Assembly (NCBI GenBank): GCA_963804495.1
Contig: CAWDQN010000015.1
Location: forward strand, 117,373 to 181,372
Length of the DNA stretch: 64,000 bases
Reading direction: 5' to 3'
Source of the DNA: Rhodovastum sp963804495
Lineage (GTDB): Bacteria > Pseudomonadota > Alphaproteobacteria > Acetobacterales > Acetobacteraceae
Shown here: in pieces, positions 10,201-18,595 of the stretch
Layout of the letters: each line of letters opens with the position of its first letter
Numbering within the stretch: the stretch's first letter is position 1
Translations under genes and position numbers: made by a program
Notes under the pieces: model-generated
Told to the model about the DNA's origin: nothing
What the model saw: only the letters and a program-made list of their open reading frames with translations
Database searches by the model: none

Positions 10201-10637
10201 GGGCGGAGCGCCGGGCGGCGGCGCTGCACTGGCTGAGGCGGCCCGGTGTCGCCATTGCCGACCCGCAGACGCTGGCCGATCAGGTCATGTCGGTGTTGGA
10301 CCATCCCGAGCTGGCGCCGCTGTTCGGCCCTGAGGGGCGCGCCGAGGTGCCGCTGACCGGCGTGGTTGGCGGTGCCGTGGTGGGGGGGCTGGTGGACCGG
10401 CTGGCGGTGCTGCCCGACCGGGTGCTGGTGGCGGACTACAAGACCAACCGGACCCCGCCCGCCCGCGCCGAGGACGTTCCGGTGCTGTATTTGCGCCAGA
10501 TGGCGGCTTATCGCGACGTGTTGCGCGGCGCCCTGCCCGGCCGGGCGGTGATATGCGCCCTGGTCTGGACGGCCGCGGCACAGGTGATGCCTCTTTCCGA
10601 CTCGCTGCTGGACGGGCATGCTCCGGGCGCAGGTTGA
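7206..10637 (+). CDS. addA: double-strand break repair helicase AddA
   Basis: A 1,143-residue UvrD-family helicase/nuclease. The Walker A motif is SASAGSGKTKLLTDRLL near residue 25. Other helicase motifs include QCLTFTKAAAAEMA, LLLDEVQDTAPAQW (Walker B), FAVGDRKQSIYSFQGA and MTVHGAKGLQAP. A C-terminal PD-(D/E)XK nuclease domain has VLVADYKTNRTPP followed by LRQMAAYRDVL. It pairs with AddB, encoded directly upstream with overlapping start and stop codons. Length and motif order are normal for alphaproteobacterial AddA. Confidence 0.95.
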   Translation: MTAAARQLALEQQRLASDPAVSAFVSASAGSGKTKLLTDRLLRLMLSGENPARIQCLTFTKAAAAEMAVRLQRRLGAWVTLPDAALAGELQALSVTPTPETLGKARALFAEVLDLPGGMRIGTIHAFCQSLLRRFPVEAALSPHFRLLDDIDAEVAWRESREAMLEGAHTEASRAALTALAGLASAEQFGRLVRGLLQDRERLEALLALDPDQVAAAQRRVLGVAGDEAAVIAAACRWNAAPLIAALLVVADKGAPTSAEKARFLLEWLSGPADERASQWSAWRCAFLLDDGSPRGPAALVNKKLAEQRPEVAASLLAEQQRVLAVEDFCRAARVAAASAALVRLAGPVARFYAGSKQAADKLDYDDLIGRTGRLLVDPGAAWVLYKLDGGLDHLLLDEVQDTAPAQWAIAGRLTEEFFAGAGDRRTVFAVGDRKQSIYSFQGADPDGFESWRGIISRRVAGAGAAWRDVGLNVSFRSVAPVLALVDAVFADAAAAQGVTAPGSLSHIADRAGHAGSVELWPLAPQPEDALAEPWTVPDRNLGSVSAPQRLAEALAGWIANETAGASMLESRGRPLRPGDVLVLVRRRNAFARSLVRALKARTVPVAGLDRLVLTDQPAVADLLALCDVLLLPEDDLQLACVLTSPLGGLSDDSLMELAIGRKASLWAALRGRAGERADWLAADGFITTLLARVDYASPHALLVEALGRLGGRARLLARLGPDAAEPIDELLGAALTHARTHPPGLQSFLHWLRQSGAEVKREAEGAGGSVRIMTVHGAKGLQAPLVILPDTTALPPDDGPLMWAQDPDGGADVPVWSPRKELRCAASGALREAAAARQREEHNRLLYVALTRAEDRLLVCGWQPRRALPEGCWYELVARGFSCLGASPATSPLPWEGAVLRHACGQIRPPEADAGGTGDGGGAMLPAWAGRAPDWTPAPPPRETVPPSPLAPSRPEGAELGPVPQAASPLAARDLSGARFQRGQMAHALLQHLPTLPRAERRAAALHWLRRPGVAIADPQTLADQVMSVLDHPELAPLFGPEGRAEVPLTGVVGGAVVGGLVDRLAVLPDRVLVADYKTNRTPPARAEDVPVLYLRQMAAYRDVLRGALPGRAVICALVWTAAAQVMPLSDSLLDGHAPGAG

Positions 10638-10688
10638 CCCGGTGTGCGGGGTTCTTACGTTGCAGGAAAGCCATAAGGGGCGGAGTTC

Positions 10689-11018
10689 ATGAGCGAGAAT
10701 ACCAAGGCCGTGACCGACGACAGTTTCCAGACCGATGTGCTGGGCGCCAAGGGTGCGGTGCTGGTGGATTTTTGGGCCGAATGGTGCGGGCCCTGCAAAG
10801 CGATCGCGCCGGCGCTGGAGGAAATCGCCACCGAGTTCGCCGGCCGCCTGACCGTTGCGAAGGTGAACATCGACGACAACCCATCGACGCCGAACAATTA
10901 TGCTGTCCGCGGCATTCCAACCTTAATCCTGTTCAAGGACGGTCATCCGGTCAGCCAGAAGGTCGGCGCCGCCCCCAAGAGCGTGCTGAAGCAATGGGTA
11001 GAAAACGCTCTAGCATAG
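10689..11018 (+). CDS. trxA: thioredoxin
   Basis: A 109-residue thioredoxin with the redox motif WCGPCK at about residues 36-41, preceded by VLVDFWAE. The cis-proline loop appears as RGIPTLILFKDG. It is a cytosolic dithiol reductant, for example for ribonucleotide reductase. A purine-rich ribosome site (AAGGGGCGGAG) lies 5-10 bases before the ATG. The position right after addBA matches the usual alphaproteobacterial addBA-trxA order. A GC-rich hairpin repeat follows the stop and could end the transcript. Confidence 0.96.
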   Translation: MSENTKAVTDDSFQTDVLGAKGAVLVDFWAEWCGPCKAIAPALEEIATEFAGRLTVAKVNIDDNPSTPNNYAVRGIPTLILFKDGHPVSQKVGAAPKSVLKQWVENALA

Positions 11019-11721
11019 TCTTCTCATGAAATCGGGTGCAGGGGGCCACCGCCCCCTGCCGGGTCCAGGGCAGAGCCCTGGCCTTCCTTAAGCTCGACTC
11101 GCCAGCTGCTCAGTCCCCCCGGAACGACCATCCATGCGCGGAGGAGCGTCGTGTTCCGGGTCGCATCTATCGGCATTGTCGGTTTTGGTTCGCCGAACCT
11201 CCAGGAAGTACTCAACCAGCATTTCCTCATAGTCGTCGTCGTGATGGCTGCGGGCCATGGCTGTCCTCGCCTGAGTGCAATGCGAACGCGAAACGCACTG
11301 TAACGCACTGTAAGCGAAAAACCTCGCCAAATCGTGAATAAACGTCGGATTAACAGGCTGCGGAAAAACCGGATTGTCGAACCGGGATCGATCGGAGTCC
11401 CCGTGGCGGCTGCCGGCAACCTGATCCGCATGCCCAAGCTGCTGGTTGCTGGCGCATAGCGCCACCTGGTGTCGGTTTTTTCGCAGTCCGCCAGAGTTCC
11501 GATTGTCGCCGGGGCGGCGTTCCCCTACCTAAGGACAACTGCGAAACGCAGTTCGAGGGGAATGCAATGCCTGCAACGAGGCGAGCGGAGCGGGCGGGGC
11601 CGCGCTGGCGGGATGTTGTTGTCGTACCCCACCAAACTAACCCAATAGCAATGATTCCCTGGCGTTAACAGTGGGGTGCAGCACGCCGGATTCACCCCAG
11701 GGGCGGAGAAAGGGAACATTC
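11019..11721. other. 703-base stretch without a convincing gene
   Basis: It holds the repeat just after trxA and then mixed sequence. A 56-codon reverse-strand frame (about 11088-11258, beginning MARSHHDDDYEEMLVEYF) is open, but has no clear ribosome site or recognised family. AT-richer sequence near 11280-11350 and 11640-11670 could contain promoters. No RNA gene was recognised. Confidence 0.4.
11035..11092. repeat. GC-rich palindromic intergenic repeat (copy 1)
   Basis: Two nested hairpins follow trxA: an arm GGGGGC paired with GCCCCC, then the family core GGTCCAGGGCAGAGCCCTGG, whose CCAGGG and CCCTGG arms pair. The same core recurs, with variation, at several other gene ends in this window. 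Confidence 0.7.
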
Positions 11722-12420
11722 ATGGACGGTTGGGATCAGCCAATCAGGACCGGGCAGTCGGCCGATCCGTTTATGCCGAGCGAATACACTGGGATGCTGC
11801 TGCAGGCCATTCGTTGTCTGCCGGACCCGCCGGCGGACTGCGAAGCAGCCGAAATCGGCGTCGGCAGCGGCGTGCTGCTGGCTAGCCTCGCGCTGCGCGG
11901 GATAGGGCGTCTGCGCGGCACTGACACCCATCCCGCCGCAATCCGCGCGGCCGAAACCCTGCTGGACGGGATGCATCTGGCCGGCCGCATTGAGCTGAGC
12001 CTGGGCAGCGTCTGGGAACCGCTGGAGGGCGAACGTTTCGACCTGGTGGTGGCGAATCTGCCGCAATTTCCGACTGACCGGCCGGTCGACGCCGACCGCG
12101 TCGCCTCCTGGGCAACCGGCGGGCCGGACGGACGGCGGGTTCTGGACCCGTTCCTGGCCGGGCTGGGGGATCATCTGCGCCCCGGTGGGATCGCATTGAT
12201 CACTCATTCGACCATCGCCGGGCTGGCGCGCACCCGGGCCATGCTGACGGAGCAGGGCCTGGGCTGCACCTCGCTGATCACCACCCAGGTGCTGATGGCG
12301 CCCCCCAAGGCCGCCCTGCTGCCGCCGGAAACCTGGGCACGGGCGGACGACCTCGGCCTGGCCGCTGTCGGACCGTACCGGTTCATCGAGGCGCATGTGC
12401 TGCGCATCGCCCCGCTCTGA
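11722..12420 (+). CDS. class I SAM-dependent methyltransferase, PrmC/HemK-like
   Basis: A 232-residue soluble methyltransferase. Motif I is EIGVGSGVLLASLALRG. The position of the HemK NPPY motif reads VVANLPQFP, so the catalytic Asn is kept but the aromatic residue is replaced. The post-motif region LRPGGIALITHSTIAGL is typical of the fold. The start at ATG 11722 follows a GGAGAAAGGG ribosome site. It is shorter than PrmC and lacks its N-terminal helical domain, so the substrate is probably not release factor. It stands alone between a long intergenic stretch and a convergent gene. Confidence 0.7.
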   Translation: MDGWDQPIRTGQSADPFMPSEYTGMLLQAIRCLPDPPADCEAAEIGVGSGVLLASLALRGIGRLRGTDTHPAAIRAAETLLDGMHLAGRIELSLGSVWEPLEGERFDLVVANLPQFPTDRPVDADRVASWATGGPDGRRVLDPFLAGLGDHLRPGGIALITHSTIAGLARTRAMLTEQGLGCTSLITTQVLMAPPKAALLPPETWARADDLGLAAVGPYRFIEAHVLRIAPL

Positions 12421-12456
12421 CGTGACGCCCCGCGCCCGATCGGCTGCGATACCCAG

Positions 12457-13614
12457 TCAGCCGCGGCGACGCCGGCCCCATATCCAGGCGATGGCACCGA
12501 GCATCAGGCTGAATGTGTCGGCGATAAAGGCACCGCAGACCGCGAGCGCACCGAGCACGCCCATGCCGAGAATTTGCGGCTCGTAACGGTCGACGAAGCT
12601 CGCCCACAGGGGCGGTAATTCGCGCCAAACCCAGGGAACGCCGGTTTTGTACCACATCGCCGCAACAGGATCGACCTCCAGCTGACTGCCGACAATGGTG
12701 GGAAAATCGCCGGCGTCGCTGATCAGCGTGTCGCCGCGATGCGTCTTCGCGATCGCATCGAGCAGCGAATAGACCAGCCACGGATGCAGGTCCTTGTGCG
12801 CCACCACCCCCACCGAGGCGGCCAGCATCGGGATGTCGTTGGGCGGAATGGCGTCGGCAATGTTGTAGATGCCGCGCGGCAGAACCACCGGGCGCAGGAA
12901 CGGCAGCTGATTGGCGATGGCACGCACTTCGCTGAACGGCACCATGTGTAGCCCGGAATCGGCGGCCATCGCGCGGATCAGTTTGTTCTCCGGCGACAGC
13001 ATGAAAGCGCCGCCGTCGAATTTCCCCGCCCGCAGGTCCCGCACGGCATCTTCGAGCGGCAGGAACGTGAACGCGGTGTTCTCCTCCGTGATGTCCAACA
13101 GTCCAAAGACACGCAGCGCCGCACTCGCGGTGGCGCTGTTGCGCGGCAGCGTGACGATCCGGCGGCCGCGCAGGTCGTCCAATACGCTGCGCCGGCCCAG
13201 ATCGGCGCTGGCGAAAACGAACAGCGGCTGCAACTGGACGAGGCTGATGATCGACACCTCCGAGTCCCTGACCGCGGAGAGGTCCTCGGCAACGAAGCCC
13301 ACATCGACCGGCACGTCAGGGTTGGCAACGTCCTTGACGATATCGAGGGTGCTATTTTTCGAAACGATATGCAGATCGATGCCACGGGCGGCCAGGTAGT
13401 CGCGGTAGTGCACGGCATTTTCGTAATAGCTGCCGCCGACCGCCCCGGCCTCGATCGTCAGGTCATGCGGTGGCCTTGCGTGCCAGACGCCGGCCGCGAT
13501 GATGACGGCGGCGAGGACGAACACCGCCAGCCGCAGGCCCGGCAACGGCCAAGCCGATCCCGGACGCATCACCGGCGAAACCCGGACCTGGGTGCGGTTG
13601 AGACCAGAGAGCAC
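12457..13614 (-). CDS. TAXI-family (TRAP-type) solute-binding protein with two membrane anchors
   Basis: A 385-residue protein. A transmembrane segment at about residues 28-45 is followed by a TAXI-type binding domain that starts LTIEAGAVGGSYYENAVHYR. It contains VGFVAEDLSAVRDSEV and GRRIVTLPRNSATASAAL. A second hydrophobic segment lies near the C-terminus (LGMGVLGALAVCGAFIAD). No TRAP membrane subunit is encoded nearby, so it may act as an orphan sensor or anchored binding protein. The substrate is unknown. Confidence 0.7.
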   Translation of the reverse strand: MLSGLNRTQVRVSPVMRPGSAWPLPGLRLAVFVLAAVIIAAGVWHARPPHDLTIEAGAVGGSYYENAVHYRDYLAARGIDLHIVSKNSTLDIVKDVANPDVPVDVGFVAEDLSAVRDSEVSIISLVQLQPLFVFASADLGRRSVLDDLRGRRIVTLPRNSATASAALRVFGLLDITEENTAFTFLPLEDAVRDLRAGKFDGGAFMLSPENKLIRAMAADSGLHMVPFSEVRAIANQLPFLRPVVLPRGIYNIADAIPPNDIPMLAASVGVVAHKDLHPWLVYSLLDAIAKTHRGDTLISDAGDFPTIVGSQLEVDPVAAMWYKTGVPWVWRELPPLWASFVDRYEPQILGMGVLGALAVCGAFIADTFSLMLGAIAWIWGRRRRG

Positions 13615-13739
13615 GTGCTCATGCTGCCCATCCTCCTAAGCAAACCATGGGAGGTTTGCGCACTTCCTGAAAGCCAAACCGGTTCGCGCTGGCACGATAT
13701 GTCGGCTCCGGTTCCGTGTGGCACCCTGCGCAACCCTGC

Positions 13740-15353
13740 CTAGCGCACGCCCTCGGTAATCCGATCCTGCACCCGCTCAATTGCCTGCATGATCGCGGTC
13801 GTTTCCGGTCCCATCACGTCGGCCGTCGGGGTCACGATCAGGGTCACCGATGGCAGCGGGAACAGGCTGATCTCCACCTTGCTGACCTGGTAGCCTTCCG
13901 TTGAACTCACATCGATGATGGTGCGGACGATGCGCCGCTGGATCGCCGACAGCAGACCGGGCCGCCTGCGCCAGTCGCGGTAGAGGGTCCGTTCGAGGTA
14001 TTCGAGGTCGCCGGCAGACATTTCGCGGGCGATGCCGAACGTCATGTCGGCGCCAGGGATGATGCCGACTTTCGTGTCGAACTCCTTGATCTTGTATCCG
14101 GCGATATCCATCAGCTTCGTCAGGTCGATCGACTGCGCAGAGCTGGGGGGATTGAGCTCGCCATAGCTCAGTCCGGCGAGATTCCATGCGCTGCTGGCGG
14201 CCGAAGCCACCCAGCCAACGACCGGACCCAGGCCATAATAATACCCCGTCGTGCCGTCCAGCGCGGCCCGCTGGGCCGCCCGCTCGTCAGCCGGCAGTGG
14301 CAGCATCCCAAGGCTCGCCAGCAAGCCGTCCGGCCCGATCGTGTCCTCGCTATCAGCCATGTCGATGATACGCTTCACCGCCGCATCCACCGCCGGAGAC
14401 GAGACCGGCTGGCCACGCCGTGCATACAGCCAGAAGGAACCGGCGACGTCATAGGTGTCGTTCACGATCGTCTCCGGCGTCGGTTCCACGCCGTCCAGGG
14501 CAAGGGCCACGAGTTCGCCGCCGGACTGCGCCACGTCGGCGTATCCCACCAGGCCCACCGTACCGACTGGCGCCCCCAGCAGTTCCTCGACGGAATGGCC
14601 GCGTGCGATCTCCCTGACCCGATCGACGCGCGTGGTGACGCAGCGGGCGGTCCGGTGCTGGGCGTTGAAGATCAGCTTCACCATCTGCTCTTTCCGGCAA
14701 CCGACCTCCAGCACCAACGCGTTGAACATCACGCGACCGCCGGTGTCGCGTGCTGGCAACTGGAAGCGGATATCCTGCGCCGGCAGCGACCGGTCGATAT
14801 CGGACCACCGGACCGAGGTGTTGCGACGGAATTCATTCTCGTATGGAACGTCACGGGCCAGCGCGAGGTAAACTTGCTTGGAGGTCAGCCCCGTCAGCTC
14901 GCTGCCCTTGCGCACGGCAAGAACGATGGCGCCCCGGCCGAGTTGGACCTCAGCCAGGCTCTGGGCATCGTTCTTGGCGCAGTCGTAGGCAACGTCGGGG
15001 AAAATACGCCTCGTGGTCAGCAGGATGTCGGGGCCCCGCCCGGGCACGAGCTGGCAGAACGCCTGAAACTCGCCGAGTGAGGTGGCATGGGTTACCTCGG
15101 TCATGACGTCCGGCCCGGCGGTGGCGACCAAGTCAGCGGCGAAGCGATCGAAGATCCTCCTGCCGGCGCCGTACTCGACGATCCGCAGCACCGGAGGGGC
15201 CGCGGCCGGCTGCTCGGCCGGCGCCTGCGCCGCGGCCGGCGGCGCAGGCAAAACCGCCACCCCGGCCAGCACCGCCAGCATCGTGAGGGTCGGCATACCC
15301 CGACGCAGGGCCTGCGCGGTGCCATGCCAAGCTGTTACATCGCGCGCCGCCAT
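13740..15353 (-). CDS. PstS-like periplasmic substrate-binding protein
   Basis: A protein of about 537 residues from the ATG at 15353. The N-terminus has an Arg pair and then a signal-peptide-like run (LTMLAVLAGVAVLPAPPAAA). The mature part resembles phosphate-type ABC binding proteins: LRIVEYGAGRRIFDRFAADL, GRGAIVLAVRKGSELTGLT and GTVGLVGYADVAQSGGELV. It is longer than PstS (about 330 residues) because of a C-terminal half without recognised homology (about residues 340-537). No pst permease or ATPase is nearby. Function in phosphate sensing is possible but unproven. Longer or shorter starts are possible. Confidence 0.6.
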   Translation of the reverse strand: MAARDVTAWHGTAQALRRGMPTLTMLAVLAGVAVLPAPPAAAQAPAEQPAAAPPVLRIVEYGAGRRIFDRFAADLVATAGPDVMTEVTHATSLGEFQAFCQLVPGRGPDILLTTRRIFPDVAYDCAKNDAQSLAEVQLGRGAIVLAVRKGSELTGLTSKQVYLALARDVPYENEFRRNTSVRWSDIDRSLPAQDIRFQLPARDTGGRVMFNALVLEVGCRKEQMVKLIFNAQHRTARCVTTRVDRVREIARGHSVEELLGAPVGTVGLVGYADVAQSGGELVALALDGVEPTPETIVNDTYDVAGSFWLYARRGQPVSSPAVDAAVKRIIDMADSEDTIGPDGLLASLGMLPLPADERAAQRAALDGTTGYYYGLGPVVGWVASAASSAWNLAGLSYGELNPPSSAQSIDLTKLMDIAGYKIKEFDTKVGIIPGADMTFGIAREMSAGDLEYLERTLYRDWRRRPGLLSAIQRRIVRTIIDVSSTEGYQVSKVEISLFPLPSVTLIVTPTADVMGPETTAIMQAIERVQDRITEGVR

Positions 15354-15562
15354 CCGCACCCCCAGAACCGTCACTCCGGCCCCCGCTGCATCGCTGACAA
15401 TCCGCGTTTCACGGGCCTCATCGGAATGACATAGTACCCGAAAACACCACCGCGTCACGACCCGGGATAGTCGACGGCCGTGAATTATCCGTTCAATCCC
15501 ATGGCGTCCGCCAAGGGGGTGGGTCGCTGCGGTCGCGACCGCTGCAGCGTCCGAACGGATAT

Positions 15563-16093
15563 TTACGCCTCGGGGTAGGTGATCGCCTGCACCTCGACCA
15601 CCTCGACGCCACGCGGCGTGTGCATTTTCGCCACGTCGCCCACCCGGGCCCCCAGCAGGGCGCGGGCAATCGGCGAGAACAGACTGACCTCACCGCGCGC
15701 GATGTCGGCCTCATCGGCGCCCAGCAGGGTCACCGTGCGTGGGGCATCGTCGTCGGTCAGGAAGGTGACGGTCGCACCGAAATACACCCGGTCGCGGTTG
15801 GTCTGCCGGGAAGGGTCGACCACCTCGGCGATGTCGAGGCGCCGGCCCAGCCAACGGGCGCGACGGTCGATTTCGCGCAGACGCTTCTTGCCATACAGGT
15901 AGTCGCCATTCTCCGACCGGTCGCCATTGCCGGCGGCCCAGGAAACGGTTTCCACCACCTTCGGCCGTTCCACCCGCAGCAACTGGTGCAACTCGGCGAG
16001 CAGCCGGGCATGTCCGGAGGGAGTCATATAATTCTTCGTCCCCGGCGGCAGGCGCGGCGCGTCGTCCTCGTCATCCTCAGGCAAGGCGGTCAT
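15563..16093 (-). CDS. greB: transcription elongation factor GreB
   Basis: A 176-residue Gre factor. The N-terminal coiled-coil carries the GreB signature ENGDYLYGKKRLREIDRRAR, and the C-terminal FKBP-like domain has YFGATVTFL and FSPIARALLGARVGD. It rescues backtracked RNA polymerase by stimulating transcript cleavage through the secondary channel. The chosen start is the ATG at 16093 (MTALPEDDEDD), since the open frame upstream shows no homology. It is monocistronic as far as can be seen. Confidence 0.92.
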   Translation of the reverse strand: MTALPEDDEDDAPRLPPGTKNYMTPSGHARLLAELHQLLRVERPKVVETVSWAAGNGDRSENGDYLYGKKRLREIDRRARWLGRRLDIAEVVDPSRQTNRDRVYFGATVTFLTDDDAPRTVTLLGADEADIARGEVSLFSPIARALLGARVGDVAKMHTPRGVEVVEVQAITYPEA

Positions 16094-16287
16094 GGCGGGT
16101 CCATCCGGGGCGTGTGGTGCCGGGTGCGTGAGACAGCGACGCGGAACGTCCGAGGCCAGGTTTTGATAACACGTCCATTCCGGACGGCCCGCGCGACGCC
16201 CGCCCGAGCCGGCGGATTGTCTCCCCATCCCGGGCCTCGGGCAAGGCCGCGGTCATGGCCGCAGCGGGGACTCCCAATGATGCCAGT

Positions 16288-17270
16288 TCACCAGGGCGTC
16301 TTTCGGCCGATGATCAGATCAGGCGGCGGGACGGACCGGCAGGCCCGCGCCAACTGCGCACGGGGTGAACGGAACCAGGCGGAGCGGCAAGTCCGCAGAT
16401 GTTTGCGCGACCACCAGCGACGTGCGGCGGCTCCCAACGGGCGGACACTCAGGGAAGACCGTTCGGCCGAGGCGACCAGAATGCGCGCATGCAGGAGCGA
16501 GCCGATCGAGCGATCCTGCGCGTATGCCTCGGCATAGTACCGCATGCCGATCACGCGCATGGCGGTGATGCGGCGATCCATTGCGCCGGTGCGTTTCCGG
16601 GCCGGTGCGGTTGCCGGGCCGGTGCATCAGACAGGTGACCAGCTGGCCGGGATGGCATCCCACCGGCGCGCGCCGCCAGCCGCAACCAGAGTTCCCAGTC
16701 CTCTGTCGAGGGCAGCGTCTCGTCGAATCCACCGCTCGCGCACAGCATGTCCGTGCGGGCGATCACGGTCAACGTCCCCACCACGTTCTCGGCGTAAAGC
16801 TGGGCCAACCCGTCCTTCCCCAGCAGAAACGGCGCCTTGCGCCGTCCGTGGCGGGCGTGAAAGCGTGGCCGGAACGCGAAGCCGCCGCCGCGATCCTCCC
16901 CCGCCGGGGTGACATGGCGGCAATCGGTGAACGAGAAGCCGATCTGCGGATGGGCATGATGGAGCACAATCTGGCACTCCAGCTTACCTGGAGCCCACCA
17001 GTCATCGGAATCGAGGAAGGCGATCAGCGGTGCACGGGCAGCAGCGATGCTGAAATTGCGTGCCCGGGACGAACTGCCGCCCGGCCCGGTCAGCGCGGCC
17101 AGTCGCGGATCGGAGGCGGCCAAGCCGGCAAGCCAGGCCCCGGTGCCGTCGGTGCAGCCGTCATTGATGACGATGATCTCCAGCTCCGGATCCGGGCCGA
17201 CCGAGGCGATCGGCGTGGGCTAGTACTGCAGCGTGTTGCGCACCGGAATGATGACGCTGATCTTCGGCAT
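16288..17270 (-). pseudogene. family 2 glycosyltransferase, broken
   Basis: Starting at ATG 17270 the frame reads MPKISVIIPVRNTLQY and then meets a TAG at 17220-17222. The same frame continues as ELEIIVINDGCTDGTGAW, SRARNFSIAAARAPLIAFLD and STEDWELWLRLAARAG, which is clearly a GT-A fold glycosyltransferase with its DSDD metal site. Near 16650 the C-terminal part moves to other frames (fragments such as MRYYAEAYAQDRSIGSLLHA). One nonsense codon plus at least one shift makes this a decayed gene or a stretch with several sequence errors. No sugar-pathway neighbours indicate the acceptor. Confidence 0.65.
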
Positions 17271-17546
17271 CCTGGACATGGGTGGAGTCCAAACCTGTTG
17301 GGTCGGCAGCGCCCGGAGCAGGCGCCGCTCGTTTCAACGGGAACCATAGGCAAACCTGGTGCCACCGAGCGACCGGCCTGACCACGCCGCGGACTCCAGT
17401 CGGAACGCCCATGCTGGACGGGCAAAGCGGTAATGCTATCCCGAAGCCCGATTGCCTCGCGCCGCGCCGGCTGCCGGTGGCGGACTCACGCCAAGCCCCG
17501 CAGCCTCGGTCTGGACGCGCCCGGCGTCCCGACGCAGGATCGGACA

Positions 17547-18323
17547 ATGAACAAAGGTATCGGCATCGCCGGCATCGCCGGCCGCATGGGGTGTCTGCTG
17601 GCCGAAGAGGTCGTGGCTGCCGGAGCCACTCTCGTCGGCGGCATCGATCGTCCCGAGGCGACCACGAACGCCAAGCTGTTTGCCGACATCGCGGCGCTGG
17701 CCGCGGCGTCCGACGTCGTGCTGGATTTTTCCCATGCCTCGGCCACCGCCGCGCACGCACAGGCGCTCGCGGCGGCGGGATGTGCCTGGGTGCTCGGCAC
17801 CACCGGGCTGTCGGCCGCCGAGGAAGCGGCGGTGGCGGCAGCGGCGCAGCGCGTGCCGGTGGTGTATGCGCCCAATTTTTCCACCGGCGTGAACCTGGTG
17901 CTGGCGCTGGCCGAACGCATGGCTGCCGCCCTGCCGGCCGAGCAATACGACGCCGAAATTGTCGAGATGCACCATCGCCAGAAGGTCGATGCGCCCTCCG
18001 GCACTGCCATTGGCCTCGGCCGGGCAGTGGCGAAGGGGCGTGGCGTGGTGCTGGAGGAGGTGAAAGAAAGCGGGCGCGACGGCCATACAGGCGTGCGCCG
18101 CACCGGCGCGATCGGCTTTGCAGCCTTGCGCGGCGGACAGGTGGTGGGTGAGCATACCCTGCTGTTCGCCGCCGGCACCGAGCACATCGCGATCACCCAT
18201 CGCGCCTTCGACCGGCGCGCCTTTGCGACCGGCGCGGTGCGCGCGGCACTTTGGACGCGCGGCCGTGCCGCCGGGTTGTACTCCATGATGGATGTGCTGG
18301 GGATGGGCGCCGACACGAAGTAG
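17547..18323 (+). CDS. dapB: 4-hydroxy-tetrahydrodipicolinate reductase
   Basis: A 258-residue enzyme of the diaminopimelate/lysine pathway that reduces 4-hydroxy-tetrahydrodipicolinate with NAD(P)H. The Rossmann motif is IGIAGIAGRMG at the N-terminus. The catalytic region EMHHRQKVDAPSGTAIGLG holds the conserved His pair and Lys. The family motif GTTGLS is also present. The start ATG 17547 has a weak upstream AGGA. A short hairpin repeat follows the stop. The gene seems to be transcribed alone, ahead of metK. Confidence 0.95.
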   Translation: MNKGIGIAGIAGRMGCLLAEEVVAAGATLVGGIDRPEATTNAKLFADIAALAAASDVVLDFSHASATAAHAQALAAAGCAWVLGTTGLSAAEEAAVAAAAQRVPVVYAPNFSTGVNLVLALAERMAAALPAEQYDAEIVEMHHRQKVDAPSGTAIGLGRAVAKGRGVVLEEVKESGRDGHTGVRRTGAIGFAALRGGQVVGEHTLLFAAGTEHIAITHRAFDRRAFATGAVRAALWTRGRAAGLYSMMDVLGMGADTK

Positions 18324-18362
18324 GGGTTCCAGGGACCTTGGCCCTGGTTGGGACCCAGAGGC
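18324..18362. repeat. GC-rich palindromic intergenic repeat (copy 2, degenerate)
   Basis: Directly after the dapB stop, CCAGGG pairs with CCCTGG across a 7-base loop, next to GGGACCC. It resembles the core found after trxA and elsewhere and may act as a terminator. Confidence 0.5.
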
Positions 18363-18595
18363 AAACAGCGTCGCGCCGAAGGCGCTGCGCGCCCGGGTGA
18401 GGCACGGAGCAACGTCCCGTCAGGTCGGCCGCGACATCCACAGACTGACTGCGGTATTTCACGGCATCACGGAGATATTTTGTAATATCCGCCTCACGCG
18501 GACTTGACCCCCTGTCCCCTTTCGTTCACACACCCCGCCCAGCCAAGCGGCCGGTCACGGCCGTCCCGCCACCTCTCCGCCTTACGGGTAGATCC
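18363..18595 (+). promoter_or_regulatory. metK leader region
   Basis: Between the dapB repeat and metK lies a region with an AT-rich hairpin, GATATT paired with AATATC (about 18473-18488), then a short GC stem around CCGCCTCACGCGG. A promoter or leader control for SAM synthesis could sit here, but I could not match it to a known SAM riboswitch class. Confidence 0.3.

Noticed and set aside
11088..11258. A 56-residue reverse-strand protein in the long gap after trxA
   Set aside because: It has no clear ribosome site or family and lies beside a hairpin repeat; too weak to call a gene.
18363..18595. A SAM-responsive riboswitch ahead of metK
   Set aside because: GGTCACGGCCG and the small stems look partly similar to the SAM/SAH class, but the second conserved strand and the GGAGCA tail are missing; no class could be matched.
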